Source: Clostridia bacterium
GTDB taxonomy: Bacteria; Bacillota; Clostridia; Caldicoprobacterales; Caldicoprobacteraceae
Assembly (NCBI GenBank): GCA_017577715.1
Contig: PKRC01000010.1
Location: forward strand, 1 to 64,000
Direction of reading: 5' to 3'
DNA: 64,000 nucleotides
Positions within the stretch are counted from its first letter, which is position 1. Each line of letters begins with the position of its first letter. The notes under the pieces are model-generated. The model was not told the DNA's origin. It ran no database searches and saw nothing but the letters and a program-made list of their open reading frames with translations. The position numbers and the translations under genes are program-made. Shown here piece after piece: positions 62,084 through 64,000 of the stretch.

Positions 62084-63997
62084 TCATATTCGTACTTTTA
62101 TTTGAGCACTTCCGTCCTCGGCTTTGATGCAAGTCCCCAGTAAATCCTGAAAATCCCTTATCCCTTCTATGACCTCCACCGGCGTGATGTTGCGGAGCAT
62201 CACCTTCCACGGCTTTGCAGGGTTATCTACTGCGACGGTGATGACGTCACCCTTCCTTTCGGCCCGCACGCGCATTTCAATCTGCCCGTTAATATTGGGA
62301 ACCTGCGCCTCCACAGCACTACCATCATCCAGCTGGAATATATGGAAGGTTATATCCCGGGCATAATCGTAATCGGGCCTTACATCGACAGCACCTACCG
62401 CCACTATGGAATTGGGCCTCACCCATAGAGGCAGGCTCATATAATCGTATTTCTCCCTTACCCATCGCCCGCCGTCCATTACCCGCCCGTCTAAAAGGTG
62501 AGTCCATCTCCCTTCAGGAAGGTAATATTGGGCTATTCCTTTATCGTTGAATATGGGAGCCACCAACAGAGCCTCGCCAAGCATGTATTGCAGATCGAGA
62601 TAGCTGCACGTGGGGTCATCGGGAAACTCAAGCAGCATGCTCCTCAGCACAGGAATACCTTTTTGAGAAGCCTCACAGGCAGCAGCATATAGATAAGGCA
62701 TCAATCTGCATTTTAGCTTTGTAAAATGCCTTACCACGTCCACCGCCTCTTCATCAAACAGCCAGGGCACCCTATAGGAACTGCTGCCGTGCAAACGGCT
62801 GTGGGAGGATAGGAGCCCAAAGGCCGCCCACCTCTTGTACAGGTCGGGCGTAGCGGTGTGTTCAAAACCGCTAATGTCATGGCTCCAAAAACCAAAGCCC
62901 GACATACCAAGGGATAGGCCCCCCCTCAGAGTCTCAGCCATGGACTCATAGGTGGCCGTACAGTCTCCTCCCCAATGAACCGGGAACTGCTGGCTGCCTG
63001 CCGTTGCCGACCTGGCAAACAGGCACGCTCCGCCTTTGCCATACTTCTCCTCCAGCACCTCAAATACCGTTTTGTTGTAGAGATAGGTGTAATAGTTATG
63101 CATCTTTACCGGATCCGACCCGTCATAATACACCACATCGGTGGGTATCCTCTCGCCAAAGTCGGTCTTAAACGCGTCCACGCCCATATCCAGCAATCGC
63201 CTCAATTTAGACTTAAACCACTCTCGCGCTTCTGGATTGGTAAAGTCCACCAGAGCCATGCCGGCCTGCCACATATCCCACTGCCATACATCGCCATTGG
63301 GCCTCTTTAGAAGATAACCGTGCTTCATTCCTTCCTCAAACAGCCTGGAGCGCTGCGCAATATATGGGTTAATCCACACACATATCTTAAGCCCTCTTTC
63401 TTTTAGCCTCTTGAGCATCCCCTCCGGATCAGGGAATACCCTCTCATCCCATTCAAAATCGCACCAGTGGAATTCCTTCATCCAGAAGCAGTCAAAGTGG
63501 AACACATGCAGAGGGATATCCCTTTCGTGCATGCCGTCGATAAAGCTGGTAACGGTCTTTTCATCATAACTGGTGGTAAAAGAGGTAGTAAGCCAAAGCC
63601 CAAAAGACCAGGCCGGCGGCAGGGCCGGTTTGCCGGTAAGGTCAGTATACCTCTCAAGTACCTTTTTAGGTTCCGGGCCGTAGATTATGAAATATTCGAG
63701 GTATTCACCCGGTACGCTGAACTGCACACGGCTTACCTTTTCGGAGGCTATTTCGAACGATACCTTCTCGGGGTGATTGACAAACACCCCATACCCTTGA
63801 TTGGTCATATAAAATGGGACGTTCTTGTAGGCTAGCTCGCTGTTGGTACCACCATCTTCGTTCCACATATCCACCGTTTGTCCGTTCTTTACAAAAGGGG
63901 TAAACCTTTCTCCCAGCCCATACACGCATTCCCCGACTTTAAGCAGCAGCTGCTCGTGCACGTACGTTTCACCGCTGTCCATGACTATATAGCCCAT
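62084..63997 (-). CDS. GH31 alpha-xylosidase-like enzyme, 5' end outside window
   Basis: At least 637 aa of a glycoside hydrolase family 31 protein; full-length YicI-type enzymes are about 770 aa, so some 130 N-terminal residues lie beyond 64000 and the ATG at 63997 is probably internal. The nucleophile Asp is in KTDFGERIPTD and the acid/base Asp in HWGGDCTATYESM, both in the form seen in alpha-xylosidases. It would release alpha-xylosyl residues from xyloglucan oligosaccharides or isoprimeverose in the cytosol. alpha-Glucosidase activity is the alternative. Confidence 0.88.
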   Translation of the reverse strand: MGYIVMDSGETYVHEQLLLKVGECVYGLGERFTPFVKNGQTVDMWNEDGGTNSELAYKNVPFYMTNQGYGVFVNHPEKVSFEIASEKVSRVQFSVPGEYLEYFIIYGPEPKKVLERYTDLTGKPALPPAWSFGLWLTTSFTTSYDEKTVTSFIDGMHERDIPLHVFHFDCFWMKEFHWCDFEWDERVFPDPEGMLKRLKERGLKICVWINPYIAQRSRLFEEGMKHGYLLKRPNGDVWQWDMWQAGMALVDFTNPEAREWFKSKLRRLLDMGVDAFKTDFGERIPTDVVYYDGSDPVKMHNYYTYLYNKTVFEVLEEKYGKGGACLFARSATAGSQQFPVHWGGDCTATYESMAETLRGGLSLGMSGFGFWSHDISGFEHTATPDLYKRWAAFGLLSSHSRLHGSSSYRVPWLFDEEAVDVVRHFTKLKCRLMPYLYAAACEASQKGIPVLRSMLLEFPDDPTCSYLDLQYMLGEALLVAPIFNDKGIAQYYLPEGRWTHLLDGRVMDGGRWVREKYDYMSLPLWVRPNSIVAVGAVDVRPDYDYARDITFHIFQLDDGSAVEAQVPNINGQIEMRVRAERKGDVITVAVDNPAKPWKVMLRNITPVEVIEGIRDFQDLLGTCIKAEDGSAQIKVRI

Positions 63998-64000
63998 ATT

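Overview
The window looks like the chromosome of an anaerobic, endospore-forming Firmicute of class Clostridia, probably a saccharolytic relative of the Thermoanaerobacterales/Mahella type. The evidence is the Rex regulator, the forespore-type LonB, the tig-clpP-clpX / lonB / lon block, the short clostridial aconitase, strong AGGAGG-type ribosome sites and corrinoid methyl-transfer genes. The genus is inference. No rRNA, tRNA, CRISPR array or intact insertion sequence was seen. Where an upstream Shine-Dalgarno (SD) site favoured an internal start, I moved the start and said so.

Layout. 0.2-4.4 kb: a two-gene operon (unknown 116-aa protein plus CBS-GGDEF c-di-GMP protein), a 54-residue membrane miniprotein, an unrecognised 247-aa protein and a propeller/coiled-coil protein. 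4.4-12.4 kb: proteostasis block lon, lonB, clpX, clpP, tig, all on the minus strand. 12.6-15.3 kb: fabI, convergent with a [2Fe-2S]-ASKHA corrinoid-activation protein. 15.6-22.2 kb: GH2 beta-mannosidase, a half-size Gdt1/TMEM165 metal transporter behind a hairpin-rich leader, a GT4 glycosyltransferase and a large alkaline-phosphatase-like membrane protein. 22.4-29.0 kb: corrinoid methyl-transfer module, made of a MetH-like homocysteine/pterin-type protein, a UroD-thioredoxin fusion, a CobW GTPase, a stand-alone corrinoid protein and a PocR-AraC regulator. 29.0-29.8 kb: gene remnants.

29.8-43 kb: LysM cell-wall protein, heterodimeric ABC exporter, DUF362 ferredoxin-like protein, rhomboid protease, aminotransferase and Lrp regulator in a tightly packed run, then an RsmF-like rRNA methyltransferase, manA and a VanW/G5 protein. 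43-48.8 kb: PRC-barrel protein, Rex, GntR regulator and aconitase (with a visible promoter/operator), and a methyl-accepting protein. 49-55 kb: Gfo/Idh/MocA oxidoreductase divergent from an AraC regulator, then gatCAB. 55-62 kb: a gene-sparse, decayed stretch with an unknown membrane protein, an MFS transporter, a LysR regulator, a decayed glutamine synthetase and a receiver-PAS-PAS-GGDEF protein. 62-64 kb: GH31 alpha-xylosidase-like enzyme cut by the window edge.

How the parts may work together. The most unusual unit is 22.4-29.0 kb. Methyl-transfer functions that are fused in classical MetH are here spread over separate genes. The UroD-type methyltransferase carries a C-terminal CxxC thioredoxin fold and seems to lack the usual His zinc ligand, and the pterin-type domain of the MetH-like protein has lost several usual residues. 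Together with the ASKHA activase at 13.4-15.3 kb this could be a non-standard corrinoid methyl-transfer system. Substrate and product cannot be read from the sequence.
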